Assembly: GCA_965649545.1 (NCBI GenBank)
Contig: CBFGLF010000091.1
Coordinates: forward strand, 1-7,068
Source of the DNA: CABHOJ01 sp965649545
GTDB taxonomy: Bacteria; Pseudomonadota; Gammaproteobacteria; Burkholderiales; Methylophilaceae
Direction of reading: 5' to 3'
Length of the DNA stretch: 7,068 bases
Numbering within the stretch: the stretch's first letter is position 1; the number at the start of each line of letters is the position of its first letter. The notes under the pieces were generated by a model, which did not search any database, was not told the origin of the DNA, and worked only from the letters and a program-made list of their open reading frames with translations. The translations under genes and the position numbers were made by a program. Positions 6,574 to 7,068 of the stretch are shown one piece after another.

Positions 6574-6849
6574 ATGGCAAATAAGTCTGAGTTGATCGAT
6601 CAAATCGCCAAAGCCGCTGGTATTTCCAAGGCCGCTGCTGGTCGTGCTCTCGATGCTACTACTGCTGCAATCACTAAGTCGCTTAAAAAGGGTGAACTGG
6701 TAACCCTGATCGGCTTTGGCACATTCTATGTAGGTAAGCGTGCTGCTCGTAACGGCCGTAACCCTCGTACAGGTGCAACCATCAAGATCAAAGCTGCAAA
6801 TTCTCCTAAATTTAGGGCTGGCAAAGCGCTCAAGGATGCTGTAAACTAG
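6574..6849 (+). CDS. hupB: DNA-binding protein HU
   Basis: 91 residues, the usual length for HU (90-92). HU is a small basic dimer that bends and compacts DNA in the nucleoid. The N-terminal helices (about 3-38) form the dimer core, followed by the family signature GFGTFYVGKRAARNGRNPRTG (47-67), covering the strands and the DNA-gripping arm with R59, R62, N63 and the intercalating proline P64. The C-terminus KFRAGKALKDAVN is typical. A strong ribosome-binding site AAGGGGA (6562-6568) precedes the ATG. Codon choice differs from the genes upstream: more GCT, CGT and GGT, as expected for very high expression rather than foreign origin. It has its own promoter. The position after lon matches hupB of E. 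coli; in organisms with a single HU gene it is simply called hup. The two tRNA genes downstream are probably on its transcript. Confidence 0.97.
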   Translation: MANKSELIDQIAKAAGISKAAAGRALDATTAAITKSLKKGELVTLIGFGTFYVGKRAARNGRNPRTGATIKIKAANSPKFRAGKALKDAVN

Positions 6850-6857
6850 CGGTCTTC

Positions 6858-6957
6858 GTTGATGAGGCAGGGTGCTTAGCTCAGTTGGTAGAGCGTCGCC
6901 CTTACAAGGCGAATGTCGGCGGTTCGACCCCGTCAGCACCCACCAGATTTCATCAAC
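6858..6957 (+). repeat. 8-bp inverted repeat bracketing tRNA-Val
   Basis: GTTGATGA (6858-6865) is perfectly complementary to TCATCAAC (6950-6957), and two G-U pairs (6866/6949 and 6867/6948) can extend it inward. The arms end within a few bases of the mature tRNA-Val (6870-6945). In the hup-tRNA precursor the helix would sit under the acceptor stem and hold the tRNA on a stalk. This could be a processing site separating hup mRNA from the tRNA; that role is inference. Confidence 0.55.
6870..6945 (+). tRNA. tRNA-Val (anticodon UAC)
   Basis: A complete 76-base tRNA with encoded CCA. The acceptor stem pairs GGGTGCT (6870-6876) with AGCACCC (6935-6941), followed by ACCA. The anticodon stem pairs TCGCC (6896-6900) with GGCGA (6908-6912) around loop CTTACAA; anticodon TAC is at 6903-6905. 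The D arm AGCTCAGTTGGTAGAGC and the T loop TTCGACC are normal. The sequence is very like E. coli tRNA-Val(UAC). It starts 20 bases after the hup stop with no terminator or promoter seen between, so it is likely processed from the hup transcript. Confidence 0.97.
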
Positions 6958-6975
6958 AAGTCAGCGGTTGTCATT

Positions 6976-6996
6976 CTTTAGAATCAAATTCCAAAG
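6976..6996. repeat. Imperfect palindrome between the two tRNA genes
   Basis: CTTTAGAAT (6976-6984) and ATTCCAAAG (6988-6996) are complementary except for one base, with a 3-base CAA loop. The helix is AT-rich and weak and has no U-tract after it, so it is unlikely to terminate transcription. It could be a spacer hairpin cut during tRNA maturation. The rest of the 69-base spacer shows only a TTGTCA (6968-6973) without a convincing -10 partner. Confidence 0.35.
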
Positions 6997-7014
6997 ATAC
7001 AGCGTTAAAGTTTT

Positions 7015-7068
7015 GGAGTGGTAGTTCAGTTGGTTAGAATACCGGCCTGTCACGCCGGGGGTCGCGGG
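7015..7068 (+). tRNA. tRNA-Asp (anticodon GUC), cut by the window edge
   Basis: The first 54 bases of a tRNA, from GGAGTGG to the start of the T arm (GCGGG). The anticodon stem pairs CCGGC (7042-7046) with GCCGG (7054-7058) around loop CTGTCAC, giving anticodon GTC at 7049-7051. The D arm GTTCAGTTGGTTAGAAT matches E. coli tRNA-Asp almost base for base. The acceptor 3' half and CCA lie beyond the edge. It follows tRNA-Val by 69 bases and is probably on the same transcript. Confidence 0.95.

Noticed and set aside
6355..6939. A 194-codon - strand open frame across the lon end, hup and tRNA-Val
   Set aside because: It is antisense to hup and to a tRNA gene and starts within tRNA-Val; a chance opening.

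Overview
The window carries the conserved bacterial protein quality-control cluster in the order tRNA-Leu(UAG), tig, clpP, clpX, lon, hup, tRNA-Val(UAC), tRNA-Asp(GUC), all on the + strand. It is preceded by the 5' part of a divergent gene for an exported alpha/beta hydrolase on the - strand. The tig-clpP-clpX-lon-hup order is shared by beta- and gammaproteobacteria. The tRNA genes at both ends, the protein sequences (for example the HU C-terminus and the trigger factor C-terminal part, which from memory resemble Neisseria-type proteins) and the moderately GC-rich coding sequence suggest a betaproteobacterium. Something near Nitrosomonadales/Gallionellaceae is possible, but that finer placement is inference from memory and not tested.

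Region by region: 1-334 (-) encodes the N-terminus of a secreted alpha/beta hydrolase and runs off the left edge. 335-567 is a divergent intergenic region with a possible sigma70 -10 box and a short motif present three times in alternating orientation. 568-652 is tRNA-Leu, with the tig start only 26 nt downstream. tig and clpP share one base (TAATG), clpP and clpX are 36 bp apart, and no terminator is seen between them, so tig-clpP-clpX reads as one operon. The 115-bp clpX-lon gap holds a near-consensus heat-shock (sigma32) promoter whose -10 box lies in one arm of a perfect 10-bp inverted repeat. The 108-bp lon-hup gap holds a long hairpin whose loop is exactly the TTGACA -35 box of a strong hup promoter. 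After hup, tRNA-Val follows by 20 bp and is bracketed by an 8-bp complementary helix. The last 54 bases are the 5' part of tRNA-Asp.

Functionally, trigger factor receives nascent chains at the ribosome, ClpX unfolds tagged or misfolded proteins and feeds them to the ClpP peptidase, Lon degrades further damaged and regulatory proteins, and HU compacts DNA. Lon appears to be uncoupled from the tig-clpPX operon by its own heat-shock promoter, and hup by its own housekeeping promoter.

I found no undescribed system, mobile element or CRISPR array. The points most worth a second look are the regulatory architecture in the two intergenic gaps, the tRNA-Val-flanking helix and the altered FKBP-type active-site region of trigger factor.
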